DNA of 64,000 nt, from NCBI RefSeq assembly GCF_002760435.1, contig NZ_AUUU01000021.1:46093-110092 (forward strand). Reading direction: 5' to 3'. The stretch's first letter is position 1. The number at the start of each line of letters is the position of its first letter. Shown in pieces: positions 50,195 to 59,698 of this stretch. The stretch comes from Clostridium sp. LS (GTDB taxonomy: Bacteria; Bacillota; Clostridia; Clostridiales; Clostridiaceae). The notes below the pieces were generated by a model. The model was not told the DNA's origin, made no database searches, and was given only the letters and a program-made list of their open reading frames with translations. A program made the translations under genes and the position numbers.

Positions 50195-51280
50195 ATGAAA
50201 GATGATTTATTATACTCTAAAAATAAGAAGACTAATAGTAAATTTTCAAGAAATTTTTTAGATAAAAATATAGCTAAAATTAAGCAATTAATTAATCATA
50301 GATCGGAAAATTGCAATTCAAAAGAAAATTTAACTTTAGAATATGTAAAAAAGGAATATGAAGAACTTAAAGCTAAAAAGGAAAAATTAGAAAGTTATGA
50401 AGATGAGTTATTAAAATATGATGATGAAATAAGAGATATGGATTATTGTTTGTTAAAAGCGAATGATTTAAATTCAGTTATTAGCTGTAAGAAAGATAAT
50501 TTATCTAAAAGATTTTTAAAATATAAAAGTATAAATATTGATAGTAAAGCTATAAATGCTTTGATGTTCTTTGATAAAGAGAGAGTTATTAGAATAGAAG
50601 AAGTTATAAGTAAATTGAATAATAATGAAATATTACTAGAAAAAACATATAAATTAAATAAATTTAGTATTGAAGAAATATGTGATTTATATATAAGTTA
50701 TGAAGATAATCAATATCAAATAAAGAATGTAAAGCCCTTTGATAAAACAATATCTGGGACTTTAAGTGAAATTACAAATAAATATGAAGAATATCATTTA
50801 CAAAATAAAGAAATTAGAGAGAAATTTATTGAAGCTTTTTCAGATTCTAAATATGAATTAAATATTGCAAGTCCATGGATGAATAATTATGTAGTTAATG
50901 ATAATTTAATAAGCATGATGGAAAATTTACTTATAAAAGGTGGAATTATTAAGATTATCTATGGAATAGAGGAAAATAGCTCAATTTATCATATTAAAAA
51001 AGATAATAATAGGAATAAGAATATGAATAGTGATAGAATAGCAGAAAAATTAAAAGAAAAATTCAAAGCTTATGGTGATAATTTTAAAATTAAAAAAGTA
51101 AATTCTCATAATAAACTTTTAATTTGCGATGAACGTTATTATATGGAGACAAGTTTTAATTTACTGTCTTTTTCAGGAGAATATGATGAAAATTCAAAGG
51201 ATGTTAGAGATGAAGGGGCAACTTATAGTACTAATATAGAAGTAATAAAAGATTTGAGAAACAGATATTTTAATTTTTAA
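50195..51280 (+). CDS. Phospholipase-D-like protein with one HKD motif and coiled-coil N-terminus
   Basis: A 361-residue, very lysine- and asparagine-rich protein. Residues of about 45-140 form heptad-like helices (YVKKEYEELKAKKEKLESYE). The C-terminal part resembles the PLD-like nuclease fold: LNIASPWMNNYVVNDNLISM, LIKGGIIKIIYGIEE, then SHNKLLICDERYYMETSFNL, an H-x-K-x-x-x-x-D motif followed by a G/S-x-x-N-like T-S-F-N. Only one HKD is present, so activity would need a dimer. It could be a nuclease or phospholipase; such proteins occur in defence systems, but no partner gene is next to it. AT content is even higher than its neighbours. Confidence 0.65.
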   Translation: MKDDLLYSKNKKTNSKFSRNFLDKNIAKIKQLINHRSENCNSKENLTLEYVKKEYEELKAKKEKLESYEDELLKYDDEIRDMDYCLLKANDLNSVISCKKDNLSKRFLKYKSINIDSKAINALMFFDKERVIRIEEVISKLNNNEILLEKTYKLNKFSIEEICDLYISYEDNQYQIKNVKPFDKTISGTLSEITNKYEEYHLQNKEIREKFIEAFSDSKYELNIASPWMNNYVVNDNLISMMENLLIKGGIIKIIYGIEENSSIYHIKKDNNRNKNMNSDRIAEKLKEKFKAYGDNFKIKKVNSHNKLLICDERYYMETSFNLLSFSGEYDENSKDVRDEGATYSTNIEVIKDLRNRYFNF

Positions 51281-51390
51281 TGTCTATGTAGTACTATAAA
51301 AATACTAGTTATTGGTACTTTAGGGTAAGAGAAATGGCTAGTTATGATAATTGATTGAGTTAAGCGAATAAATTATAATGTAGAAAAGCA

Positions 51391-51423
51391 AAGAGGCGTG
51401 AGGAATTTCTTCATGTCTTTTTT
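51391..51423 (+). promoter_or_regulatory. Leader terminator before the DMT transporter gene
   Basis: GGCGTGAGG (51395-51403) pairs with CTTCATGTC (51409-51417, three G-U pairs), followed by TTTTTT. It lies about 40 bases before the start codon, a position typical of attenuators. Its controlling element upstream is not recognised. Confidence 0.5.
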
Positions 51424-51460
51424 ATTTTGTAATCTAATAATTATACGGGAGGTGAGCATT

Positions 51461-52372
51461 ATGAAAAAAACGAGAGGTGAATTAATTTTATTATTGGCTA
51501 CTATGCTGTGGGGAACCTGTTTTGTATTCCAAAAAATGTGCATGGATTATATTGAGCCATACACATTAGGAATGTTACGTTTTTTACTGGGAGGCTTGGC
51601 TCTTATTCCTATTATAATTTTTATTACAAAGATAGAGCATAAAAAACAGCCTGAAACCAATGAAAAGGATGGCGGCTTTTTGGATAAACGGCTTTACATT
51701 GGAGGAGTATCATGTGGTACTGCTTTATTTGCGGCTGCATCTCTTCAGCAAATAGGGCTTAAATACACAACAGCAGGAAAAGCTGGTTTTTTAACTTCTC
51801 TTGAAATTGTATTGGTTGCTATAATAATGATATTTTTAACCAGAAAAGTACAGATTAATACCTTGATTGGAGTATTTCTTGCAGTCCTTGGAATGTATCT
51901 GCTTTGCATGGTAGAAGGATTTTATTTAGAGATAGGTGACGCTTATGAACTTGCGGGCACTGTTTTTTGGGCTATGCAGATACTTGCAATAGATAAGTAC
52001 TCAAAAGAGGTAGATGGAATTAAATTATCATTTGTTCAGTTTATAACAACGGGTATTTTATCGTGCATTTTTATGCTTCTATTTGAAAATCTACAATGGA
52101 GCGAGATTAAAAGTGGTGCTGTTCCAATTTTATATACTGCAATAATTGAAGTAGCGGTAGCTTATACATTGCAGATTGTTGGTCAGAAATATACTCCGCC
52201 AGTTATAGCAGCTGTTATTTTAAGTTTGGAAGCTGTTTTTTCTGTAATCAGTGGGGCAGTTGTACTTGGTGAAAAGTTATCGGTTAGAGAAGTAATAGGG
52301 TGTCTATTTATGCTGGCAGCAGTAGTGATAGCACAGTTGCCAGATCCTAGAGAAGAATCAGAAAAGTCCTGA
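51461..52372 (+). CDS. DMT-superfamily (EamA) transporter
   Basis: A 303-residue membrane protein with ten helices in two EamA repeats. Start 51461 follows ACGGGAGGTGAGC; the frame is open further upstream but would include the leader terminator. Landmarks: LILLATMLWGTCFVFQKMCM, PYTLGMLRFLLGGLALIP, AGKAGFLTSLEIVLVAIIM in the first half and PPVIAAVILSLEAVFSVISG, VLGEKLSVREVIGCLFMLAA in the second. Family members mostly export amino acids and other metabolites. The terminator-like leader suggests control by the exported compound. Confidence 0.9.
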   Translation: MKKTRGELILLLATMLWGTCFVFQKMCMDYIEPYTLGMLRFLLGGLALIPIIIFITKIEHKKQPETNEKDGGFLDKRLYIGGVSCGTALFAAASLQQIGLKYTTAGKAGFLTSLEIVLVAIIMIFLTRKVQINTLIGVFLAVLGMYLLCMVEGFYLEIGDAYELAGTVFWAMQILAIDKYSKEVDGIKLSFVQFITTGILSCIFMLLFENLQWSEIKSGAVPILYTAIIEVAVAYTLQIVGQKYTPPVIAAVILSLEAVFSVISGAVVLGEKLSVREVIGCLFMLAAVVIAQLPDPREESEKS

Positions 52373-52445
52373 ATTTGACTACATTTATTTTAGGAATAAA
52401 TTTCTTGGGTGTTTATACTTAATTCCATAATATATTTTTTTATGT

Positions 52446-52498
52446 CTGTATAAATAATTGATTTAATAGAAAAACAATTATTTATACAGATTTTTTTG
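52446..52498 (+). terminator. Strong terminator after the DMT gene
   Basis: CTGTATAAATAATTG (52446-52460) pairs perfectly over 15 bp with CAATTATTTATACAG (52475-52489), followed by ATTTTTTT. Confidence 0.85.
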
Positions 52499-52513
52499 TA
52501 ATAGAAATAAAAG

Positions 52514-52726
52514 CTATTCACCATTTTCTCTTAATTCGTTAATTTTATTTACTGTCTCTCTATTCTCATTCAAATTATCATTAGTTTCCAAGCCTTGATT
52601 GTTCATTTGAGTTAATTCATTTATAGGGGATACTGCAAAGCTAAAAGCTCCCATGTTGGCAGCCTGAGTAATAGAATTTTGAAAGTAGTTTTCAAGGCTG
52701 TCTAAGTCTTTATTCTTATCTGACAT
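52514..52726 (-). CDS. Small acidic/polar protein of unknown function
   Basis: A 70-residue protein with a good ribosome site on the minus strand (AAAGAGGTGAGATT before ATG). Rich in N, E and Q (SDKNKDLDSLENYFQNSITQ, SFAVSPINELTQMNNQGLET). No membrane segment or known motif. The composition resembles small spore- or coat-associated proteins of clostridia, but this is only a hint. Confidence 0.6.
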   Translation of the reverse strand: MSDKNKDLDSLENYFQNSITQAANMGAFSFAVSPINELTQMNNQGLETNDNLNENRETVNKINELRENGE

Positions 52727-52785
52727 AATCTCACCTCTTTTGACTTTAGCTTATGTGGGAAAAGATTATATTATTCCTTGGTATC

Positions 52786-52805
52786 AATAATAATAATAAT
52801 AATAA
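52786..52805. repeat. AAT trinucleotide repeat
   Basis: About six and a half copies of AAT in a row, between the small minus-strand gene and the ABC exporter gene. Length may vary by slippage and could alter the spacing of the nearby promoter region. Confidence 0.7.
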
Positions 52806-52946
52806 CTTACATTGGAAATACTATTTACATATGTAGGTTATTAATGCTGAATTTTGAATAAAAGAATAGAAGGCATAGCATAATAAATTCTATTAAGATT
52901 AAGTTGAAATAAATAAGTAAGAATAAGCAAAGGAGTAGAAAGAATA

Positions 52947-55172
52947 ATGACTAGATTGATGAAGTACTTAAAACCCTTTATTGGGTTGATTTTTGCTGCT
53001 ATAGCATTACTATTTGTGCAGGCAATGTGTGATTTAGCTCTGCCAGATTATATGTCTAACATTGTAAATGTTGGAATACAGCAGAATGGGATTGAAAATG
53101 CTGTACCTGAAGCCATTAGAAAGAGTCAGATGGATAGACTGACATTATTTATTTTTGGGCAAGATAAAAACGAAGTTATGGATAATTATACTCTTGTTGA
53201 TAAATCCAGTGCAGATTACAACAAATATGTAGAAGATTATCCTGTTCTTAAAAAAGAGCACATTTATGTACTGAAAAATAAAGATGTAGCAGAAATAGAT
53301 AAATTAAACCCAATTATGGGTAAAGCCCTCCTAACAGTTTCTGGAGTAGAAAAGATGAAAGCAGATGCTAGCGGCGGAACAATTGATTTTAATGGTAAGA
53401 AGATTCCAGCCAGTACTGATTTATTTGCTTTATTAAGAAAAGTACCTGAAGATCAGAGGAAAAGTATGGTGGAAGAGGGATCAAAGAAGTTTACAGCTCT
53501 TGGAGATAAGATGGTTATTCAGGCTGCTGCCAGCTTAGTTAAGGATGAATACAAAGCTTTGGGGATGAATACAGACACAATGCAAAATAAATACATATTA
53601 AATATTGGTATTTACATGATTCTAATATCTTTGTTAAGTGCTGCCTGCATAGTTCTTGTAGGTTTATTGGCGTCAAGAACAGCAGCAGGACTTTCAAGAA
53701 ATTTAAGAAGTAAAATATTTTCAAAGGTTCAGAGCTTTTCAAATACTGAGATGGATAAGTTCTCTACAGCTTCTCTTATAACAAGGACTACAAACGATAT
53801 TACTCAGATTCAAATGCTCATTGTTATCATGATAAGAATGGTATTTTACGCACCAATTATAGGCATAGGTGGTGTTATAAAAGCTATGGCAAGAAGTACT
53901 TCAATGTCTTGGATTATTGCATTGGCAGTGGCCATACTCCTAATAATTATAATTGCTGTAATTTCTGTTGCAATGCCTAAATTTAGAGTTATACAAAAGC
54001 TTATTGACAGATTGAACTTAGTTACCAGAGAAAGTCTTTCTGGAATAATGGTAATAAGGGCATTTAATACACAAGAATTTGAAGAAGAAAGATTTGATAA
54101 GGCTAATAAGGATTTAACAAACACAAGCTTATTTGTAAATCGTGTAATGGTGGTTTTGTTTCCGATTATGATGCTTATAATGAATGGAATAACAGTGCTT
54201 ATTGTTTGGGTTGGCGCTAACCAAATTGCAAATTCCAGCATGCAGGTTGGAGATATGATGGCCTTTATGCAATATGCAGTACAGATTTTATTTGCCTTTC
54301 TAATGATGTCCTTTATGTTCATTATGATACCTAGAGCATCGGTTGCGGGACAGCGAATAGCAGAGGTTTTGGAAACAGAAACTATAATTAACGACCCAGC
54401 ATCTCCAAAGAAATTTAATGAGAATCTAAAAGGAGTTGTAGAGTTTAACAATGTATCCTTTAGATATCCTGGAGCAGAGGAGGATGTACTGAAGAATATA
54501 ACCTTTAAGGCTTTACCTGGGCAGACTACTGCTATTATTGGAGCTACTGGTTCAGGCAAAACTACATTAATCAGTCTTATACCAAGATTTTACGATATAA
54601 CAGGAGGAAAGCTTATTGTTGATGGCGTAGATACACGTGAAGTAACTCAACACGATTTAAGAGATAAAATTGGATATGTGCCTCAGAAGGGGAACTTATA
54701 TAGTGGTACCATAGAATCCAACCTTAAATATGCAAAAGAGGATGCAAGTGAGGAGGATTTAATAGAAGCATCAGAAATAGCTCAGGCCATGGAATTTATA
54801 AATAATAAACCTGAAGGTTTTAAAACTGAAATTTCACAAGGAGGAACTAATGTTTCAGGAGGACAGAAGCAAAGATTATCTATTGCCCGTGCTTTGGTAA
54901 AGAAACCTGAAATCTTTATATTTGATGATAGTTTTTCTGCCCTTGATTTTAAAACTGATGCAGCCTTAAGAAAGGCTTTGAAGGCAAAGACTGGTTCTAC
55001 CACTGTTATAATTGTTGCTCAACGTATTGCAACTATAAAAAATGCTGAGCAGATAATAGTTCTTGATGAAGGCAGAGTAGTAGGAATGGGCACTCATAAG
55101 GAGCTTATGGAGAATTGTGAACCTTATAAGGAAATTGCTTTATCACAGCTTTCAAAGGAGGAATTAGCATGA
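52947..55172 (+). CDS. Heterodimeric ABC exporter, subunit 1 (degenerate ATPase site)
   Basis: A 741-residue type IV exporter half. It has six membrane helices and a C-terminal ATPase, plus about 150 extra residues between helix 1 and helix 2 (about 45-200), which would be an extracellular domain. Walker A GATGSGKTT, signature VSGGQKQRLS and Walker B IFIFDDSFSALD are seen; the catalytic glutamate after Walker B is replaced by aspartate, marking the degenerate site of asymmetric exporters such as TM287/288 or BmrCD. Its last four bases overlap the next gene (ATGA), so the two halves are made together. Confidence 0.93.
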   Translation: MTRLMKYLKPFIGLIFAAIALLFVQAMCDLALPDYMSNIVNVGIQQNGIENAVPEAIRKSQMDRLTLFIFGQDKNEVMDNYTLVDKSSADYNKYVEDYPVLKKEHIYVLKNKDVAEIDKLNPIMGKALLTVSGVEKMKADASGGTIDFNGKKIPASTDLFALLRKVPEDQRKSMVEEGSKKFTALGDKMVIQAAASLVKDEYKALGMNTDTMQNKYILNIGIYMILISLLSAACIVLVGLLASRTAAGLSRNLRSKIFSKVQSFSNTEMDKFSTASLITRTTNDITQIQMLIVIMIRMVFYAPIIGIGGVIKAMARSTSMSWIIALAVAILLIIIIAVISVAMPKFRVIQKLIDRLNLVTRESLSGIMVIRAFNTQEFEEERFDKANKDLTNTSLFVNRVMVVLFPIMMLIMNGITVLIVWVGANQIANSSMQVGDMMAFMQYAVQILFAFLMMSFMFIMIPRASVAGQRIAEVLETETIINDPASPKKFNENLKGVVEFNNVSFRYPGAEEDVLKNITFKALPGQTTAIIGATGSGKTTLISLIPRFYDITGGKLIVDGVDTREVTQHDLRDKIGYVPQKGNLYSGTIESNLKYAKEDASEEDLIEASEIAQAMEFINNKPEGFKTEISQGGTNVSGGQKQRLSIARALVKKPEIFIFDDSFSALDFKTDAALRKALKAKTGSTTVIIVAQRIATIKNAEQIIVLDEGRVVGMGTHKELMENCEPYKEIALSQLSKEELA

Positions 55173-57052
55173 GTGAAAATAATAATAAGCACATAAACTC
55201 CAACCCAAGAAGAAGTGCGCGCCCTGGCGGAGGACCTATGGCCATGATGAAGGGGGAAAAGGCTCGTGATTTTAAGGGCACAATGAGAAAGCTTATTAAA
55301 TATTTAGGGGTGTACAGAATATCAATAGTCATAGTTTTTTTTCTTGCGATAATAAGTGCCGGTTTGGGTGTAGCTGGCCCTAAGATTTTAGGAAAAGCAA
55401 CAACAAGATTGTTCGAAGGAATAATGGCCAAAATATCTGGTACAGGAGATATTGATTTCGATTATATTAGAAATATAATTTTTGCACTTGTTGTTCTATA
55501 TATATTTAGCGCTCTATTTGCATATGTTCAGGGATGGATTATGTCAAGTGTATCCATGAAGGTAAGTTATAATATGAGAAAAGAACTCTCAGAGAAGATT
55601 AATAAGATGCCTCTAAGATATTTTGACAGTACAAATCACGGAGAAGTATTATCTCGCATTACAAATGATGTTGATACACTTAGCCAGACACTCAACCAAA
55701 GTTTAAGTCAGATAATAACATCAGTAACTACAGTAATTGGAGTCTTGATAATGATGCTTACTATAAGCTGGCAACTTACACTAGTAGCTTTTATTATGAT
55801 CCCTATATCATTTTTGCTTATTATCGGAATTGTAAGAAGTTCTCAAAAATTTTTTAAACAACAGCAGGATTATTTAGGAAACGTAAGTGGTCATGTAGAA
55901 GAAATGTATAGCGGACACTTAGTAATGAAGGCTTATAATGGTGAAAGGAAGAGTGTTGAAAAATTTAATAAATTAAATAATCAACTTTTTGGATCTGCCT
56001 GGAAGTCACAGTTTCTAACAAGTATAATGATGCCTCTTATGAACTTTGTTGGCAATCTTGGCTATGTAGGTGTGTGTATTTTAGGAGGGTATCTTGCCAC
56101 AAAAGGAAGCATTTCCGTTGGAGACATTCAAGCTTTTATACAATATGTAAGGCAATTTACTCAGCCTATTTCACAAATTGCCAATATATCCAATATACTT
56201 CAACAGACTGCAGCTTCAGCTGAGCGTGTATTTGAGTTTCTTGCAGAGGAGGAGGAAGTTACTGAAACAACTAATCCTGTAAATCCGGAAAATATCCAAG
56301 GTAATGTGGAGTTTATGAATGTTAACTTTGGATATAACCCTAAAAATACAGTAATAAATGATTTTTCAGCTAAAATTAAAGAAGGCCAAAGAGTTGCTAT
56401 TGTTGGGCCAACAGGCGCAGGTAAAACAACCATGATTAAATTGCTTATGCGTTTTTATGATATAAACGAAGGTGCCATATTAATTGACGGACATGATATC
56501 CGCGATTTTACTCGTAGGGGCTTGCGTTCAATGTTTGGAATGGTTCTTCAGGACACATGGCTGTATAATGATACTATAATGGAAAATATAAGATATGGAC
56601 GACTTAGCGCAAGTGATGAAGAGGTTAAAAAAGCAGCAAAAGCAGCTCATGTAGACAGCTTTGTGCATACTTTACCAGATGGCTATAACTTAATCCTTAA
56701 TGAGGAAGCTTCAAACGTATCCCAAGGGCAGAAGCAGCTATTAACAATTGCTAGAGCAATACTTGCAGATCCTAAAATATTGATTCTTGATGAAGCTACA
56801 AGTTCTGTTGATACACGTACAGAAGTGCAGATTCAAAAGGCTATGAATAATCTTATGAAAAACCGCACAAGCTTTATAATCGCTCATCGTCTATCAACAA
56901 TCCGTGATGCCGATTTAATACTTGTTATGAGTCATGGAGATATTGTTGAACAGGGGACTCATGAGAAACTGTTAGAAACTAAAGGATTCTACGCAAGTCT
57001 TTATAACAGTCAATTTGAAATGGCAGAGACAGGAATAGATGATAATCTTTAA
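55169..57052 (+). CDS. Heterodimeric ABC exporter, subunit 2
   Basis: A 627-residue partner of the previous protein. N-terminal basic tail (RRSARPGGGPMAMMKGEKAR), six membrane helices, then Walker A GPTGAGKTT, signature written as VSQGQKQLLT (Q in place of the first G of SGGQ), Walker B ILILDEATSSVDT with the catalytic glutamate, and switch histidine FIIAHRLSTIRDADL. The canonical E here and altered signature fit the complementary half of an asymmetric pair. It probably exports drugs or lipids. AAGGAGG lies inside the end of the upstream gene. Confidence 0.94.
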   Translation: MSENNNKHINSNPRRSARPGGGPMAMMKGEKARDFKGTMRKLIKYLGVYRISIVIVFFLAIISAGLGVAGPKILGKATTRLFEGIMAKISGTGDIDFDYIRNIIFALVVLYIFSALFAYVQGWIMSSVSMKVSYNMRKELSEKINKMPLRYFDSTNHGEVLSRITNDVDTLSQTLNQSLSQIITSVTTVIGVLIMMLTISWQLTLVAFIMIPISFLLIIGIVRSSQKFFKQQQDYLGNVSGHVEEMYSGHLVMKAYNGERKSVEKFNKLNNQLFGSAWKSQFLTSIMMPLMNFVGNLGYVGVCILGGYLATKGSISVGDIQAFIQYVRQFTQPISQIANISNILQQTAASAERVFEFLAEEEEVTETTNPVNPENIQGNVEFMNVNFGYNPKNTVINDFSAKIKEGQRVAIVGPTGAGKTTMIKLLMRFYDINEGAILIDGHDIRDFTRRGLRSMFGMVLQDTWLYNDTIMENIRYGRLSASDEEVKKAAKAAHVDSFVHTLPDGYNLILNEEASNVSQGQKQLLTIARAILADPKILILDEATSSVDTRTEVQIQKAMNNLMKNRTSFIIAHRLSTIRDADLILVMSHGDIVEQGTHEKLLETKGFYASLYNSQFEMAETGIDDNL

Positions 57053-57196
57053 TGTATACATTGAAGGCAATTATGCAATAGAGCAAAAGAAAAGTTCAAT
57101 CTAGTTGTATTTATTAAATTTTGAATATTTCTTTTTATTATTCACATAATAAAATTTGACTTAGTAATTAATAATATTATAGTAGGTGAAGTTAAA

Positions 57197-57514
57197 ATGA
57201 AAAAATTCATTATTTTATTTTCTATTTTTTTAACTCTATCACTGAGCACAATTACAATAAATGCTTTTGCAGAAGGAAAAATATTAACGCAAGGTATATA
57301 TAATGCTAGAGAATCAAATTTATTAGTTGGTACCCCAATTACAGCCAGAATTACATCACTTAATGATAAAGTGATGATTATGATTATTGATTCAAATCAA
57401 ACTGTTCAAGAATTAGTGCGATTAGGTCCTGGATCTACAGAACATGTTTTAAAACCTCTTGATTTTGATTCTTCAGTTATTATTTTTGGGAAAGGCAGTG
57501 TAAGTTTATCTTAA
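57197..57514 (+). CDS. Small secreted protein of unknown function
   Basis: A 105-residue protein with a clear signal peptide (FIILFSIFLTLSLSTITINAFA), cleaved near residue 25, leaving about 80 mature residues in a beta pattern (ILTQGIYNARESNLLVGTPI, KVMIMIIDSNQTVQELVRLG). No family recognised. A perfect terminator follows. Confidence 0.65.
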   Translation: MKKFIILFSIFLTLSLSTITINAFAEGKILTQGIYNARESNLLVGTPITARITSLNDKVMIMIIDSNQTVQELVRLGPGSTEHVLKPLDFDSSVIIFGKGSVSLS

Positions 57515-57533
57515 AGGACACTTTTTATTTAAT

Positions 57534-57568
57534 AAAAAATGTAGTCAAAAATATGACTACATTTTTTT
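57534..57568. terminator. Strong terminator, symmetric
   Basis: AAAAAATGTAGTCA (57534-57547) pairs perfectly with TGACTACATTTTTT (57554-57567). A-run before and T-run after make it work in both directions. Confidence 0.85.
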
Positions 57569-57741
57569 ACAATATATTTTTCAATTGAATAGGGTATTAT
57601 TTGCTTCTGGATTAATTATATCATATGTATTTATAAAGATGTATATTTTTCGTATTATTTGTGAGATTTTACAAAAGAATATCACAATTGGTTTGGTTGT
57701 AACTTCTAGTATTGAAGAATTACTAGAATAAATACTAGCCT

Positions 57742-58071
57742 CTAGGTGCATACATAATCACCATAACACCAAAAAAGTGCTATTAATCCACCAATTAAAT
57801 CAAATTTATCGGGAGTTACATTATCAATTTTCCACCCCCATAAAATAGATAGAACAATAAATATACCTCCATAAGCCGCATATACCTTACCAAAGTTTGC
57901 ATTAGAAGGTTGTAATGTAGGAATTATTCCGTATAAAATTAATACTATTGCTCCAAGAATTCCATACCATAAACTTTTTCCATCACGCAACCATATCCAA
58001 ACAAGATATCCACCACCAATTTCGAATATTCCAGCTAATATAAAATAAAATATTGATTTAATAATTTCCAT
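57742..58071 (-). CDS. YnfA/UPF0060-family membrane protein
   Basis: A 109-residue protein with four membrane helices, matching the UPF0060 family over its full length: [20 protein letters not shown] at the start, [40 protein letters not shown] and the C-terminal [18 protein letters not shown]. Related to small multidrug resistance proteins; the E of [10 protein letters not shown] is at the place of the SMR proton-binding glutamate. Physiological substrate is not established. Confidence 0.9.
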   Translation of the reverse strand: MEIIKSIFYFILAGIFEIGGGYLVWIWLRDGKSLWYGILGAIVLILYGIIPTLQPSNANFGKVYAAYGGIFIVLSILWGWKIDNVTPDKFDLIGGLIALFWCYGDYVCT

Positions 58072-58242
58072 GCATATTCTCCTATAAAGTATTTAAATAT
58101 AGTAATTATAGCATATTGGGTTTGAATGTTTTTGATTTTCAGAGAATAATATATGAAGAATATCTCAAAAATCAGAATTAAAATATAGGAAATTAAAAAG
58201 AGATACTTTCATGTTTGAAAATACCTCTTTTTATATAAATTA

Positions 58243-59337
58243 TTATACAGTAGCAGTAGTTGTTGAAGTTGTAGTAGTTGTTGATTTTTTTTCTTGACGA
58301 GTTTCTTTTATTTTTTCTCTAGCATCTTTATTAGAAAGACCTGAAATATCTACTCCAAGTTTTGCTGCTGCATCAGAAAGTTTTTGACTTACCTCTTCTT
58401 TTTTTGCTTCATATGCAGCCTCTATTTTAGCTCTTGCATCTTGGATTGATAAACCAGTTATATCAATTCCAAGCTTAGCAGCCTTAGCAGCTTGAATTTT
58501 AATTCTTGATTCTTCATTTGATAAACCTGTTACGTCAATGCCAAGTTTTGAAGCTTCAGCTTGATCTAACTTAGCTCTTGCATCTTTATTTGATAATCCT
58601 GTTATATCAACACTAAGTTGAGCTGCTCTTTGAGTAAGTTCAGCAAGATTTTTAGCTTCAACGGCTGCTTTTAATTTAGCAACAGCATCTTTGTTTGATA
58701 AACCTGTAATATCAATTCCAAGCTTTGCGGCCTCTGCGGCTATTACTTTAGTTCTAGCATCTTCAGTTGATAAACCCGTAATATCAACGCCTAATTCAGC
58801 AGCCTTTCTAGTAAGAAGTTCTTGGCTTCTAGCCTCAATAGCAGCTTGAACCTTAGTTTTTGCATCTTCTAATGATAATCCTGTTATATCAATTCCAAGT
58901 GCGGCAGCTTTTGCTGAAACTTTATCGGCTGTAGCAGCAGCTTTATCCTCAAGGGCTTCTTGAATTTTTGTTTGAGCCTCATCAAAAGTTAATCCGGTAA
59001 TATCAACTCCAAGCTTAGCAGCTCTAGCAATTTGAATTTTAGCTCTGGCTTCTTCTGGTGTAAGGCCTGTAATATCTACACCAAGTTTTGCTGCAATTGC
59101 AGTTCTTATTTTATCACTTGCTTGCTGACTAGTTAATCCTGTAATGTCTATTCCAAGTTTTGTAGCTCTTTGTGTAAGTTTTGCAAGTTTATCTGCTTCA
59201 CTAATTTGTTGTACTTGATTTGTAGTACTGCTAGCTGTTGGGCTTTGATTAGTATTATCAGCAGCAAATGCGGGAACAATACTTGATACTGAAACCATAG
59301 TTGCAATAACAATTCCTAATATTTTGTTCTTCTTCAT
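58243..59337 (-). CDS. Secreted protein with ten D-I-T-G-L helical repeats
   Basis: A 364-residue exported protein. Start 59337 follows AGGAGAGGTAATT; two in-frame ATGs at 59358 lie before that site. A signal peptide (ILGIVIATMVSVSSIVPAFA) is cleaved near residue 25. Ten copies of a repeat follow, each K/A-L-G-[IV]-D-[IV]-[TS]-G-L-[ST]-x-x-[DE]-A-x-x-K-[IL]: for example AAKLGVDITGLTPEEARAKI and AAELGVDITGLSTEDARTKV. Spacing alternates between about 23 and 40 residues, the longer ones with an extra charged helix. The end is a T-rich tail. No catalytic motif. A four-hexamer Pho box lies upstream, so it is probably made under phosphate limitation. It may bind something at the surface; the repeat function is unknown. 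Confidence 0.8.
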   Translation of the reverse strand: MKKNKILGIVIATMVSVSSIVPAFAADNTNQSPTASSTTNQVQQISEADKLAKLTQRATKLGIDITGLTSQQASDKIRTAIAAKLGVDITGLTPEEARAKIQIARAAKLGVDITGLTFDEAQTKIQEALEDKAAATADKVSAKAAALGIDITGLSLEDAKTKVQAAIEARSQELLTRKAAELGVDITGLSTEDARTKVIAAEAAKLGIDITGLSNKDAVAKLKAAVEAKNLAELTQRAAQLSVDITGLSNKDARAKLDQAEASKLGIDVTGLSNEESRIKIQAAKAAKLGIDITGLSIQDARAKIEAAYEAKKEEVSQKLSDAAAKLGVDISGLSNKDAREKIKETRQEKKSTTTTTSTTTATV

Positions 59338-59423
59338 AATTACCTCTCCTTGCATCATAAAAATTTTCTTGATTGTACATTAATTAAAAGTATATATTAT
59401 TTGAAATAACTGGTTACAAGTGC

Positions 59424-59477
59424 ATTATAATGTTCCAATGTGAAATTTATGTGAAATTCGTGTGAATTTTATGTCAA
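59424..59477 (-). promoter_or_regulatory. Pho-box promoter of the D-I-T-G-L repeat gene
   Basis: On the minus strand: TTGACA (59472-59477), TTCACA (59461-59466), TTCACA (59450-59455), TTCACA (59439-59444), every one exactly 11 bases from the next, then nine bases and TATAAT (59424-59429). Known: PhoP in Gram-positive bacteria binds TT[ACT]ACA hexamers with five-base spacers. Three hexamers fit this consensus exactly and the fourth differs at one base. Placement before the -10 box suits activation. Confidence 0.75.
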
Positions 59478-59698
59478 ATAAGTATTTTGTGGAATTAAAA
59501 GAATAATAATTTGTAAGTAAGAAGTCTATTTAACCTTTTATTTTAAAAACTTATGTATAATATTCTAAGGAATATCTAATACCAATAAAGAAATATGATA
59601 ATTTAGATTTGTTTATTTTAAAGTATGAGAAATAAGAGTACACCCTAATAGGTAAATTTCTTATATAGTATTTACTCATTAATTTGGAGGGATAAAAC

